The notes under the pieces were generated by a model that searched no databases, was not told where the DNA came from, and was given only the letters and a program-made list of their open reading frames with translations. Positions 35,290-43,697 of a DNA stretch of 64,000 bases are shown here, one piece after another (positions within the stretch are counted from its first letter, which is position 1; each line of letters opens with the position of its first letter). The stretch comes from Candidatus Rokuibacteriota bacterium (GTDB lineage Bacteria > Methylomirabilota > Methylomirabilia > Rokubacteriales > CSP1-6), in contig QHRW01000111.1 of the NCBI GenBank assembly GCA_003220265.1, positions 1 to 64,000 on the forward strand. The letters run 5' to 3'. A program made the translations under genes and the position numbers.

Positions 35290-36168
35290 GTGAAACGCGG
35301 CGGGGCTGACACGCGGCTGGCCTATGGGTTGATGGCGCCGGCCTTGGTGTTGATCATCGCGGTGATGGCGTATCCGGTGGCGTGGGAGGTGTGGACCAGC
35401 TTCACGAACTTTTCGGTGCGGTCGGAGGGGCGGGCGTTCGTCGGGCTGGCGAACTATCGTGCGATGCTGGGCGATCCGTTGTTCTGGTGGGCGCTGGCGG
35501 TCACGATCGTGTACTTCCTCGTGACCACGACGGCCAAGCTCGCGCTGGGGCTCGGCATGGCCTTGCTGCTGGCGCGGCCGTCGCGGCTGCGGGCCCTGGT
35601 GTTCCTGGCCGTCTTCTTGCCGTGGGCTTATCCCGGCGGCGTGACCGTCGTGGCCTGGTACTGGATGCTGAATCCGCCGCTCATCACCTCGTACAGCCTG
35701 GTGGCCGGCACGCTCAAGCACGCCGTCGACAGCACGCTCGGGCCGGGCGCGTGGGCCTTCGTCTCCGTCGCGCTGTTCAACGTCTGGCGCGGCGGATCGT
35801 TCACCGCCGTCTTCCTGCTGGCCGGGCTCAACGCGATCCCCACGGAGCTGTTCGACTACGCGGCGCTGGAGACGCGCAGCGCCTGGCAGCGGCTGCGCCA
35901 CGTGACGGTGCCGCTGCTGCGGCCGTTCCTCGCGCTCGCGGTGTTCCTGTCCTTCACCGGCGCCTTCGCCGACCTGGCTAACGTGTGGATGCTGACGGGC
36001 GGCCGCATCGTCTTCCCGGTCATCGGCACCTACGCCTACTGGCTCGGCATCCGTCAGGGCCAGTTCGGCGAGGCCGCGGCGTGGTCGCTGTCGCTGGTGC
36101 CGCTGCTGGCGCTGGCCCTGCTCGTGCTGTTTCGCTGGTTCGATCCACCCGCGGAGCGGCCGGCGTGA
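35290..36168 (+). CDS. ABC sugar-type permease without adjacent binding protein (MalF-like)
   Basis: The 292-residue inner-membrane permease has six helices. YGLMAPALVLIIAVMAYPV and the EAA-type loop ELFDYAALETRSAWQRLRHV identify the family. GTG at 35290 is the start. It overlaps the next permease by 4 bp. Unlike the other two transporter operons here, no solute-binding protein or ATPase is linked, so it must share components encoded elsewhere or is a remnant. Confidence 0.88.
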   Translation: MKRGGADTRLAYGLMAPALVLIIAVMAYPVAWEVWTSFTNFSVRSEGRAFVGLANYRAMLGDPLFWWALAVTIVYFLVTTTAKLALGLGMALLLARPSRLRALVFLAVFLPWAYPGGVTVVAWYWMLNPPLITSYSLVAGTLKHAVDSTLGPGAWAFVSVALFNVWRGGSFTAVFLLAGLNAIPTELFDYAALETRSAWQRLRHVTVPLLRPFLALAVFLSFTGAFADLANVWMLTGGRIVFPVIGTYAYWLGIRQGQFGEAAAWSLSLVPLLALALLVLFRWFDPPAERPA

Positions 36169-37022
36169 GCGTCCGAGGCCGGTGGCGTCACGCGCTGCTG
36201 CTGAGCGTGATCGCGCTCTACAGCCTGTTCCCGATCTACTTCATCACGGTGCAGTCGCTGAAGACGCCGGAGGAGGACGTGTTCGGCTCGCCGCTGTGGG
36301 TGGCCGATCCGACCTTCGAGAACTACACCGAGCTCTTCGAGAGCGGTGAGGCGCGCGTGCGCGGCTACGCCATCCTGCCCAAGGTGCCGTTCGTCATCTG
36401 GCTCGCCAACTCCGCCGTGGTGCTGGCGGCCAGCGTGGTGCTGACGCTGGCCTGCGCGGTGCCCGCCGCCTACGCGCTCGGCCGCCTGCGGCCGCCCGGG
36501 TGGCGCTGGTGGCGTCGCGTGCTGTTCGCGACGTACGTCATCCCGCAGACGATCCTGTTCATCCCCATGTACCAGGTGGTGCTCGCGTTCGGCCTCGACG
36601 ACTCGCCCGCCGCGCTCGTCGTCATCTACTCCGCCATGGCGCTGCCGTTCTGCGTCTGGCTCCTCTCCGCTTATTACGCCAATCTTCCGCGCGAGATCGA
36701 AGAATCCGCGCTCGTCGAGGGCGCCACGCGCCTGGGCGCCTTCCGGCGCATCATGCTGCCGATGAGCCGCAACGTCCTCGTCGCCTCGGGACTCTTCACG
36801 CTCGGCACCGTCGGCCAGGACTTCATGCTCGCCTCGGTCTTCCTGCTCGACCGCTACAAGCAGACGGTCGCGGCCGGCCTGGGCGTGATGGACGTGAGCC
36901 TGGAAGAGCTCGTCGCCGTGGCCGGCGTGAATATGGCCGCGATCCCCGTCGTCATCCTCTGCGCGCTCTTCGCCCGCGGCTACGTCCGCGGCCTGACGGC
37001 GGCGATGCTCGAGGGAGCGTGA
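36165..37022 (+). CDS. ABC sugar-type permease, MalG-like partner
   Basis: The 285-residue permease starts at GTG 36165, overlapping the previous stop (GTGA). Features are LYSLFPIYFITVQSLKTPEE near the N-terminus and the EAA loop IEESALVEGATRLGAFRRI. The periplasmic loop with AILPKVPFVIWLANS is longer than in the other MalG-like proteins here. The stop overlaps the lipoprotein gene by 4 bp. Confidence 0.88.
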   Translation: MSVRGRWRHALLLSVIALYSLFPIYFITVQSLKTPEEDVFGSPLWVADPTFENYTELFESGEARVRGYAILPKVPFVIWLANSAVVLAASVVLTLACAVPAAYALGRLRPPGWRWWRRVLFATYVIPQTILFIPMYQVVLAFGLDDSPAALVVIYSAMALPFCVWLLSAYYANLPREIEESALVEGATRLGAFRRIMLPMSRNVLVASGLFTLGTVGQDFMLASVFLLDRYKQTVAAGLGVMDVSLEELVAVAGVNMAAIPVVILCALFARGYVRGLTAAMLEGA

Positions 37023-37594
37023 TCGCGCGCCGCCTGGCGGTGTGCGGCCTGCTCGGGGTGGCGCTGGCCGCGGCCGGCTGCATTCAGATCTCGCGATATC
37101 CCCGCTCGTGGCCGCCACTCGAGACAGTGGATGGCAACACTTGCGCCGTGATAGCCGGAACATTCGCGGGCACTGCGCAGACCGAGCCGCCGAGCGAGCC
37201 GCGGATGTCGCCGAACCTCGGCAGCGTGTTCGACATCTACGGTGCGACTGCCGTCATGATCGTCCAGCCGGGCGACGACGCCATCGAGGTGACCGTCCTC
37301 AGTCAATTCGGCCGCGACCTGCACGCGGGGACGCGGCGCACGCTGTCGCGCGCGGCGGGGGACTTCGAGTGCGCCGCTGACGGCATAGCGCTTCGCCCAT
37401 GGAAAGGAGTCGACCGATATTACGGCGCAGTGGTCTGGGGTCGAAACCGCGTCACGCTGTGCAAGAGTGCCGATGGCGCGCTGATCGTCCGCCAAGCGCC
37501 ATCGGGCATCGGCCTCGTGATGATGGTTCCGTTCGTCTTCGTGGGCCGAGCCTGGTATCGCTACACGCCGTTTGTCCTCGATTCCCCGCGCTAG
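37019..37594 (+). CDS. Lipoprotein of unknown function co-transcribed with permeases
   Basis: GTG at 37019 overlaps the permease stop (GTGA). The 191-residue protein has a lipoprotein signal (LLGVALAAAGC). The mature domain contains four other Cys and a terminal hydrophobic piece (GLVMMVPFVFVGRAWYRY), so it may insert in a membrane. No sugar-binding family was recognised. Its 3' end overlaps the convergent beta-propeller gene by 4 bp. Confidence 0.6.
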   Translation: MIARRLAVCGLLGVALAAAGCIQISRYPRSWPPLETVDGNTCAVIAGTFAGTAQTEPPSEPRMSPNLGSVFDIYGATAVMIVQPGDDAIEVTVLSQFGRDLHAGTRRTLSRAAGDFECAADGIALRPWKGVDRYYGAVVWGRNRVTLCKSADGALIVRQAPSGIGLVMMVPFVFVGRAWYRYTPFVLDSPR

Positions 37595-38586
37595 TTCACC
37601 ACGCGAAGGCGGATGATGCGGTGCAGGGACGACTCGGCGACGTAGAGGTAGCCGTCGTCGCTCAGCGCCAGGCCCTGGGGGTCGCCGATGGGCCCGGGCA
37701 GCGTGGTGACGGCGCCGTCACGCTGGACCTGGAAGATGTAGCCGACGGAGAAGCCGCCGCTGACGAAGACCGAGCCGTCGCGGCCGGCGACCATGTTGAT
37801 GCGCAGGTACTGGCCGCGCGGCAGCGTGGCCAGCGCGGTCAGGCGGTCGGTGCCATTCCAGCGGTAGACGACGCCGCTGGAGGCCATCATGACGAGCTCG
37901 TCGCCGACGGGCGCGACGGCGACAAGGCGCGGGAGCAGGGCGCCGCCGCTGCGGCCCCCCCACGCGCGCGGGAACAGCGGCGACAGGCGGTCCGCGCGGC
38001 GGGGCAGCGGCAGCGTCGGGTCGAGCGTGAGGCGGAAGACGAGCGGGCCGCGATAGTCCTCGTCGCGAAGGTGCTCGAGGCCGGAGGGCGGGCGCTCGTC
38101 GCTCGGTGAGAGCAGCGGGTCGGCGTGATCGACCAGCAGCAGGCGGCCGCCGGGGTCGAACGCGAGCGCGCTGCCCCCGGCCAGGCGGCGGAGCCCCTCG
38201 AGGTAGGGCGTCAGGCGCTCCTGCACGTCGAGCCGGTACACGCGCGCGCCGTTCTCCTCGCCGACGAAGAGATCGCGCGAGGCGGGCTCGAGAGCCATGC
38301 TGCCGAGGGTGGCGAGGCGGCCGTCGAGGAACGGCACGCGCACGCGCGGCAGGCGTGCGACATCGACGGGGAGCGCGCCGAGATCGAGGCGATAGACCTC
38401 GCCGGCGGAGTCGCCGCGGGCGCCGGGGCCCAGCACGATCAGCGTGCGGCGATCGAGGGCGAGCTGCAGCGGGCGCGGCACGCCGGTGGCCACCACCTCG
38501 AAGCCGGCCGGCGCGTCCGTCTCGCGGCCGGACGCGCTGGCGAGCGCCAGCAGCGCGCTCACCAGGGCGCCGGCCACGCGCAGCAT
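37591..38586 (-). CDS. Secreted beta-propeller protein (NHL/SMP-30/sorbosone-dehydrogenase-like)
   Basis: The 331-residue protein has a signal peptide (VAGALVSALLALASAS) and repeated beta-blades, e.g. GSMALEPASRDLFVGEENGA, GGSALAFDPGGRLLLVDHAD and LALSDDGYLYVAESSLHRII. This pattern fits six-bladed propellers of lactonase or soluble-glucose-dehydrogenase type. No PQQ or metal site was identified with certainty. Its ATG overlaps the cupin stop (TGATG), and the ABC operon precedes them, so a role in the periplasmic handling of the same substrate is likely. Confidence 0.65.
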   Translation of the reverse strand: MLRVAGALVSALLALASASGRETDAPAGFEVVATGVPRPLQLALDRRTLIVLGPGARGDSAGEVYRLDLGALPVDVARLPRVRVPFLDGRLATLGSMALEPASRDLFVGEENGARVYRLDVQERLTPYLEGLRRLAGGSALAFDPGGRLLLVDHADPLLSPSDERPPSGLEHLRDEDYRGPLVFRLTLDPTLPLPRRADRLSPLFPRAWGGRSGGALLPRLVAVAPVGDELVMMASSGVVYRWNGTDRLTALATLPRGQYLRINMVAGRDGSVFVSGGFSVGYIFQVQRDGAVTTLPGPIGDPQGLALSDDGYLYVAESSLHRIIRLRVVN

Positions 38587-39044
38587 CAGTCGTCCGCGCC
38601 GGCCTTCTGGGTGATCTCGCCGCCCGGCGTGCTCATGAACAGCAGCAGGTACTTCACGGGCGTGTTGCCCGGGTTCGAGTGGTTGTGCCAGACGTTGGCG
38701 GGGTCGGAGTAGGACTGCCCCGCGGCGTGATACTGCGCGCCGGCGACGCCCACGCGCCCGCCCTCGCTATTGGTCACCAGCGTGCCTTCCAGCACGTAGA
38801 TGAACGTCGGCACGGTGTGGCGCTGGCGGCCCGTCTGCCCGCCCGGCTCGATCTCCACCGTCTGCCCGGTCAGCACGACCGGAACGCTGACGACCTCGCG
38901 GAAGCCGCCGAGCGAGGTGACGAGGTTCGTAGACTTGACGCCCTTGGCCTGGGGGACCGCCGGCGCCTGCGCCGCGGCCGGCCCCACGAATCCGAGCACG
39001 GCGACTCCAGCGATCACGACGGCTGCGAAGCCGGTCGCTCTCAT
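38586..39044 (-). CDS. Secreted cupin-domain protein
   Basis: The 152-residue protein has a signal peptide (FAAVVIAGVAVLGFVGPAAA) and one cupin barrel: GGQTGRQRHTVPTFIYVLEG (motif 1 with His and Glu) and DPANVWHNHSNPGNTPVKYL (motif 2 region, His-rich). A metal site is likely. A GGAGG Shine-Dalgarno sequence precedes ATG 39044, 38 bp after the permease gene. Its substrate is unknown. Confidence 0.8.
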   Translation of the reverse strand: MRATGFAAVVIAGVAVLGFVGPAAAQAPAVPQAKGVKSTNLVTSLGGFREVVSVPVVLTGQTVEIEPGGQTGRQRHTVPTFIYVLEGTLVTNSEGGRVGVAGAQYHAAGQSYSDPANVWHNHSNPGNTPVKYLLLFMSTPGGEITQKAGADD

Positions 39045-39082
39045 GACGCACCTCCTCCGAGTGGACTGCGCGTTCACCGCCC

Positions 39083-39955
39083 TCACTTGATTGCTGCTCC
39101 GGTGATGCCCGTGATGAACTTGTCGAGGAACAGATTGTAGACGATGGCGACGGGCACGCCGACCAGCAGCGCCCCCGCCATCAGCGATCCCCAGAAGTAG
39201 ATGTCGCCGCGGATCAGCTCGGTGGCCACGCCCAGCGGCACCGGCTTTTCCTCGGAGATCGAGACGAACGCCAGCGAGTAGAGGAAGTCCTGCATGGACA
39301 GCGTGAACGAGAAGATGATGGCCGTGATGATGCCGGGCCAGCTCACCGGCAGCACCACGCGCAGCAGCGCGCCGAACTGCCCGCAGCCGTCCACCATGGC
39401 CGCCTCCTCGATCTCGAACGGCACCGTCTTGAAGAAGCCCATCAGCAGCCAGGTGCAGAAGGGGATGGTGAAGGTGGGATACACGACGACGAGCGCCCAC
39501 CACGAGTCCTGCAGATCGAGCGTGCTCACCACGCGGGCGAGCGGGATGAACAGGATGATGGCGGGCACGAGGTACGTCATGAAGATCCCGATGCCCAGGT
39601 TCTCGGCGAATGGCAGCCGCAGGCGCGCCAGCGCGTAGCCGGCGGGGACGGCGGTCAGGATCGTGATCGCCGACACCCAGAACGAGATCAGCATCGTGTT
39701 CACGATCCAGGCGCCGTACGAGGTGTTGTGGAAGAGGAAGTCGAAGTTCTTCCACGTGGGCGCCTGCCGGAACCAGAAGGGCACGGCGTCCACCAGGTAG
39801 AGGTCGGCGTCCTGCTTGATGGCGGTGATCGCCATCCAGAAGATCGGGAACACCGCGATGACGAGAAACGGCGTCAGGCCCGCGTACACGAGCAGGTGGC
39901 GCCGCAGCTCCTTGTGACGCTGGCTGCGAGGCGCGGGAACCACCAGCGTGGCCAT
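39083..39955 (-). CDS. ABC sugar-type permease, MalG-like (second system)
   Basis: This 290-residue permease has six helices, the EAA loop IEEAAMVDGCGQFGALLRVV, and VATELIRGDIYFWGSLMAG near the C-terminus. ATG 39955 overlaps the stop of the partner permease (TGATG). It belongs to the minus-strand operon binding protein, MalF-like, MalG-like, cupin, beta-propeller. Confidence 0.92.
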   Translation of the reverse strand: MATLVVPAPRSQRHKELRRHLLVYAGLTPFLVIAVFPIFWMAITAIKQDADLYLVDAVPFWFRQAPTWKNFDFLFHNTSYGAWIVNTMLISFWVSAITILTAVPAGYALARLRLPFAENLGIGIFMTYLVPAIILFIPLARVVSTLDLQDSWWALVVVYPTFTIPFCTWLLMGFFKTVPFEIEEAAMVDGCGQFGALLRVVLPVSWPGIITAIIFSFTLSMQDFLYSLAFVSISEEKPVPLGVATELIRGDIYFWGSLMAGALLVGVPVAIVYNLFLDKFITGITGAAIK

Positions 39956-40935
39956 CAGTACTGCCTCCGCCGCAGCGTGCGCAGGAGCAGGATGATGGCG
40001 GGAAGCAGGAGGGGGAAGAGGAACAGCGAGATGGCCGCCCCGCGCCCCAGCGCGCCGCCCCGGATGCCGGTGTTGTAGGCCAGCGTGGGCAGGATCTCGG
40101 TGGCGCCGTCGGGCCCGCCGTTGGTGAGCAGGTACACGATCGAGAGATCCGACAGCGTGAACACCGTGTCGAAGGCGCTGCCGATGAAGAGGATCGGCGC
40201 GATCATCGGCACGATCACCTTGCGGAAGCGCTGGAGGAACGAGGCGCCGTCGACCTTGGCGGCGTCGAGGATCTCGGGCGGCACCGAGGTGAGCCCGGCC
40301 AGCAGCACGATCGCGCTGAAGGGAAAGCCGCGCCAGACGTTGACGAACATCACCGACAGCAGCGCCAGCCCCGGCTGTCCGAGCCACACCGGCCAGTCCG
40401 GCGAGCCGTAGGTGCCGATGAGGGACAGCCGGCTCAGCGCCCAGTTGATCACGCTGAACTGCGAGTCGAACATCCACTTCCACCCGAGCACGCTCACCGC
40501 GATCGGCAGCGTGAACGGGATGACGACCAGCGCGCGGATCACCTTGCGGCCCTTGAACGGCTGCAGCAGCAGGAAGGCCAGCGTGGTGCCGAGCAGGCCC
40601 TTGAGGATGCCGGCGCCGACCGTGAAGACGATCGTGTTCCGCAGCGCCGTGTAGAACACGGCGTTCTCGAGGGCCGAGGCGAAATTCTCGATGCCCACGA
40701 AGCGCGCCACCGGCGAGCCGACGGAGGCGTCGCTCATCGCGAGATAGAGCGAGAACAGGAACGGCACGCCGACCAGCAGCCCCACGTAGAGGACGGCGGG
40801 GGCCAGCAGCGTGTAGCCGAACAGGTAGCGGCGGGCGGTCGGGGTCCGCCACCACGACATTCCCCGCGCACGCCCGCCGAGGGCAACCGACAAAGAACCG
40901 GGCGGGGGTGGCCCGCCCGGTGAGGCCTGGGTCAT
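39955..40935 (-). CDS. ABC sugar-type permease, MalF-like (second system)
   Basis: This 326-residue permease has a Pro/Gly-rich N-terminal tail and six helices. The EAA loop is ILDAAKVDGASFLQRFRKVI. LSIVYLLTNGGPDGATEILP is the usual C-terminal MalF motif. It begins 4 bp after the binding-protein stop. No ATPase is in this operon. Confidence 0.92.
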   Translation of the reverse strand: MTQASPGGPPPPGSLSVALGGRARGMSWWRTPTARRYLFGYTLLAPAVLYVGLLVGVPFLFSLYLAMSDASVGSPVARFVGIENFASALENAVFYTALRNTIVFTVGAGILKGLLGTTLAFLLLQPFKGRKVIRALVVIPFTLPIAVSVLGWKWMFDSQFSVINWALSRLSLIGTYGSPDWPVWLGQPGLALLSVMFVNVWRGFPFSAIVLLAGLTSVPPEILDAAKVDGASFLQRFRKVIVPMIAPILFIGSAFDTVFTLSDLSIVYLLTNGGPDGATEILPTLAYNTGIRGGALGRGAAISLFLFPLLLPAIILLLRTLRRRQY

Positions 40936-40939
40936 TCGG

Positions 40940-42271
40940 TCAGGAGGCTTTGTGCTTGGCGTAGATGCGCCGGATCTCGCCGACGCCCCACTTCATCGTG
41001 TCTTCGATCGACGCGCCCCGCGCCACCTTCGTGAACATGTCCGGGACGATGAAGGTCGTCACGACCTCCTGCGCGGGCGGCGTCATGGGGCCCGGGAAGC
41101 CGAGGAACGCGGTGATCTTCTCCTGGTCCTGGAGCGCGCTCAGCTTGGCGTCCTTGCCGAGGTACGGCATCGGCTTCTTGTACTGGTCCTTCAGGAACGG
41201 CATGTTGTAGCCGAGGCTCGCCTCCATCGCTTCCTTCTGGTTGTCCGCGATGTGCTGGATGAACTCCTTGGCCCCGGCGACGTTCTTCGAGAACTTCCAG
41301 ACGGCCCACACGTTGGGCTCGCCCACGTTCCACTTGCCGCCCGGCCCCGCCACCTCCGGCACCACGAACGTCTGCTCGAAGACCTTCGGGTTGGTGATGC
41401 GCGTGGAGTGGAAGGCCGAGATGGCGTCGTGAATCCAGCTCGCCACCCCGGAGGCGAGGAAGCGATTGTCCGAGGCGTCGTCCCACGAGAACACCTCGGG
41501 GGTCATGCCCTCGTCGTAGAGGGCCTTGCCCATCTTGAGCGCCTCGCGCATCTCCTTGGAGTCGATCGCGATGTTCTGCCCGCTCGGGTCCGTCTCCTTG
41601 ACGCCGTAGCAGTACATCAGCGCGCGCCAGTTGTGGTTGGCGTCGTTGCAGTGCGAGAACTGCATGCCGGTCGGATGGCCCTTGGCCTTGAGCTGGCCGG
41701 CCGTCTTGCGCAGATCGTCCCAGGTCTTGGGCTCCCCCATGCCGACCGTCTGGAAGAGGTCCTTGCGCCACAGGACGGGGATCGAGATGAAGAAGTCCGG
41801 CACCGCGTACCAGGCGCCGCCCACCTGCGCGGCGCTCTTGGACGACTCCAGCCAGCCACCGTACTTCTTGCCGAGGCCCTCGGCGACGTCGGAGAGATCG
41901 ACGAGGTTGCGGTAGTACTGGCCGGTGAGGATCTGGCCGACGAAGTAGATCAGGTCGTGGCCGGCGCCGGCCGCGAACTCGGCGGCGTAGCGGGCCGGCA
42001 GCTCGAGATGCGGGATGTGATCGACGCGGACCTTGACGCCGTTCTTCTCGCCCCATTCCTTCGTGAACTTGTCGAACCACACGTCGTAGGCGGGGACGTA
42101 ATGGCTCCACACGAGGATCCGGAGATTGGTGCCCTTGGTCTGGGCCGGGGCCTGACGGGCCGCCAGCATGTCCCCCAGGGTCGCGCCGGCGACTGCGACG
42201 CCGGTGGTCTTGAGGAAGCTACGACGATCCAGCGTGGGGGAAAGGGTCTCGACCGAGCGTCCGTGACTCAT
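40940..42271 (-). CDS. Tat-exported ABC solute-binding protein (second system)
   Basis: This 443-residue family-1 binding protein has the Tat signal TLDRRSFLKTTGVAVAGATLG. It is only distantly related to the three at 28-31.7 kb (WSHYVPAYDVWFDKFTKEWG, HLELPARYAAEFAAG, EVFSWDDASDNRFLASG). It is the first gene of the minus-strand operon and follows a likely promoter. Shine-Dalgarno GAGGAGG lies at 42278-42284 in the complementary strand. Confidence 0.92.
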   Translation of the reverse strand: MSHGRSVETLSPTLDRRSFLKTTGVAVAGATLGDMLAARQAPAQTKGTNLRILVWSHYVPAYDVWFDKFTKEWGEKNGVKVRVDHIPHLELPARYAAEFAAGAGHDLIYFVGQILTGQYYRNLVDLSDVAEGLGKKYGGWLESSKSAAQVGGAWYAVPDFFISIPVLWRKDLFQTVGMGEPKTWDDLRKTAGQLKAKGHPTGMQFSHCNDANHNWRALMYCYGVKETDPSGQNIAIDSKEMREALKMGKALYDEGMTPEVFSWDDASDNRFLASGVASWIHDAISAFHSTRITNPKVFEQTFVVPEVAGPGGKWNVGEPNVWAVWKFSKNVAGAKEFIQHIADNQKEAMEASLGYNMPFLKDQYKKPMPYLGKDAKLSALQDQEKITAFLGFPGPMTPPAQEVVTTFIVPDMFTKVARGASIEDTMKWGVGEIRRIYAKHKAS

Positions 42272-42360
42272 TGAAACCTCCTCGGGGTCAGGCGCGAATG
42301 GGGACCGTGGACGGCTTGCGACTCCTCTGCTTCCGCGTCGGATGGTAAAAGGTTAGTCTC

Positions 42361-42388
42361 TTTATCCATTTGAATCGAAACTTGTCAA
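42361..42388 (-). promoter_or_regulatory. Likely sigma-70 promoter of the second ABC operon
   Basis: On the minus strand TTGACA (42388-42383) and GATAAA (42366-42361) are separated by 16 bp. The binding-protein ATG is about 90 bp downstream. The surrounding DNA is unusually AT-rich for this window. Confidence 0.55.
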
Positions 42389-42406
42389 GGGGTATTTCCT
42401 GTCAAC

Positions 42407-42781
42407 ATGCGCCGCGCGCTCCTGATCCTCGTCGCTGCGATCGCCGGAATCGGCGTGTTCACCGGCGGTTTGGCCTGGCTGCTGACCGATCCGCGCCCTC
42501 CGGCCGGCGCCTCCTACGGCGAGCGTCTCTACTATCGCTCCTGCGTCGAGTGCCACGGCCGCGACGGTCGGGGCTCCTGGCGCGCCGCGCTCTTCCTCCT
42601 GCGCCCCGGCAACCTCGCCTCCCCTCGCGTCGCCGCCGAGTCCGACCGCTACCTCTTCGACATCATCAAGCACGGCGGCTCCCCCATCGGCCGCCCCGGC
42701 ATGCCCGCCTTCGGCTACCACCTCAAGGACGACGACATCACCGAGCTCGTCAAATACGTCCGCACCCTCGGCAAGCAGTAG
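42407..42781 (+). CDS. Membrane-anchored mono-haem cytochrome c
   Basis: The 124-residue protein has an N-terminal anchor (ALLILVAAIAGIGVFTGGLA) and one haem site, SCVECHGRDGRG. The likely distal ligand is the Met in RPGMPAFGYHLKDDDI. It is a single gene divergent from the ABC operon, convergent with the CusF-like gene. Partner unknown. Confidence 0.88.
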   Translation: MRRALLILVAAIAGIGVFTGGLAWLLTDPRPPAGASYGERLYYRSCVECHGRDGRGSWRAALFLLRPGNLASPRVAAESDRYLFDIIKHGGSPIGRPGMPAFGYHLKDDDITELVKYVRTLGKQ

Positions 42782-42791
42782 AGCTCGAGCC

Positions 42792-43178
42792 TCAGCGGGG
42801 TTTCTCGATCCAGACCAGGACGATGTCGTCGCCGCGCGGGCGGACGGCGAGGCGGACGCGGTCGCCGGGCTTGAGGTCGAGCGGGGCGAGCTGCTCCGGC
42901 GTGACGCTGACCGCCATCGTTTCCATGGCGCTCATGCCGAGACCGGCGATGGCCTCGTGGCGGACGAGGAGGAGGTTCGGTGACGCGCGGGCGACCACCT
43001 GACCCTGGACTTCGTACGCGGCCGGCCGAAGGATGGTGCCCCACAGGCCGGCCGCGAAGGTGGCGACCAGCACGACGAAGAGGATGACGAGCAGCCCGCG
43101 GGTGCGGGCGGGCGAGCGCAGGCTAGCGCTGCTCCGAGTCCATCCCGCGTCCGCCTGTCGAGTCCGGCCGGAGATCAT
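42792..43178 (-). CDS. CusF-like copper-binding domain protein, membrane-anchored
   Basis: The 128-residue protein has one transmembrane segment (GLLVILFVVLVATFAAGLW). Its periplasmic domain VRHEAIAGLGMSAMETMAVSV...LKPGDRVRLAV follows the CusF/CopA-chaperone pattern (His, Met-rich MSAMETM). CusF binds Cu(I) or Ag(I). The canonical Trp is not apparent. The start at 43178 lies 56 bp inside the preceding gene, so a shorter start is possible. Confidence 0.65.
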   Translation of the reverse strand: MISGRTRQADAGWTRSSASLRSPARTRGLLVILFVVLVATFAAGLWGTILRPAAYEVQGQVVARASPNLLLVRHEAIAGLGMSAMETMAVSVTPEQLAPLDLKPGDRVRLAVRPRGDDIVLVWIEKPR

Positions 43179-43542
43179 CGCCGCTCACGAACCACTTCCC
43201 GCCGCAGCCCTCCTGCCACACCGCCGCGGCCGCGCGATAGCCCGTGCCGAGCGTGACGGCGAGAACGCCGACGCCGACCACTCCGCCGAGGGCGCACGTG
43301 AAGGCCCGTCCGGGCACGAGGAAGATGTTCGTCACGACCGCGCCGACACCATAGAGGCCGGATCCCTGGCCGCTGCTCGCGCGCTCGGCCTTCAACGACT
43401 CCTGGAAGAGATCGGGGGCCGGAGGCTGGGCCGACGGGGCCGGGGGTGGCGCCGGCTGTTGCGCGCCAACGACCGTGGCGAGCGGGCCGCCGAGCAGCCC
43501 CATCACGAGCAACGCCGAGACGACTCGAGTGCGCGTCATCAT
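43123..43542 (-). CDS. Secreted/membrane protein of unknown function
   Basis: The double ATG at 43542/43539 has GAGGAGG 5-6 bp upstream, so it is favoured over an upstream ATG at 43653. The 139-residue protein has a signal peptide (VVSALLVMGLLGGPLATVVG), a Pro-rich linker and two hydrophobic glycine-rich stretches (GVGAVVTNIFLVPGRAFTCA, GGVVGVGVLAVTLGTGYRAA). GCGGKW follows. It is co-directional with the CusF-like gene. No function was recognised. Confidence 0.55.
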   Translation of the reverse strand: MMTRTRVVSALLVMGLLGGPLATVVGAQQPAPPPAPSAQPPAPDLFQESLKAERASSGQGSGLYGVGAVVTNIFLVPGRAFTCALGGVVGVGVLAVTLGTGYRAAAAVWQEGCGGKWFVSGDDLRPDSTGGRGMDSEQR

Positions 43543-43660
43543 CACCGCCTCCTCGCTCCTGCTGGCCCCGCTCCACGGTCCTGTGCGGCGGTCGGGGCTC
43601 ACATTGTCGCGCGAAGCCGAGGGGCCGCCCACCCAAATTTTCGGGCACCCCAAAGGGGGC

Positions 43661-43666
43661 TATAAT
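43661..43666 (+). promoter_or_regulatory. Perfect -10 box (TATAAT) before FAH-family gene
   Basis: TATAAT lies 31 bp upstream of the ATG at 43698, with GGGAGG as Shine-Dalgarno sequence near 43683-43688. There is no good -35 hexamer at 17 bp; AAATTTTCGGG is in that area. Confidence 0.45.
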
Positions 43667-43697
43667 CCGACCACTTTCCCCCGGGAGGCCACAGTCC

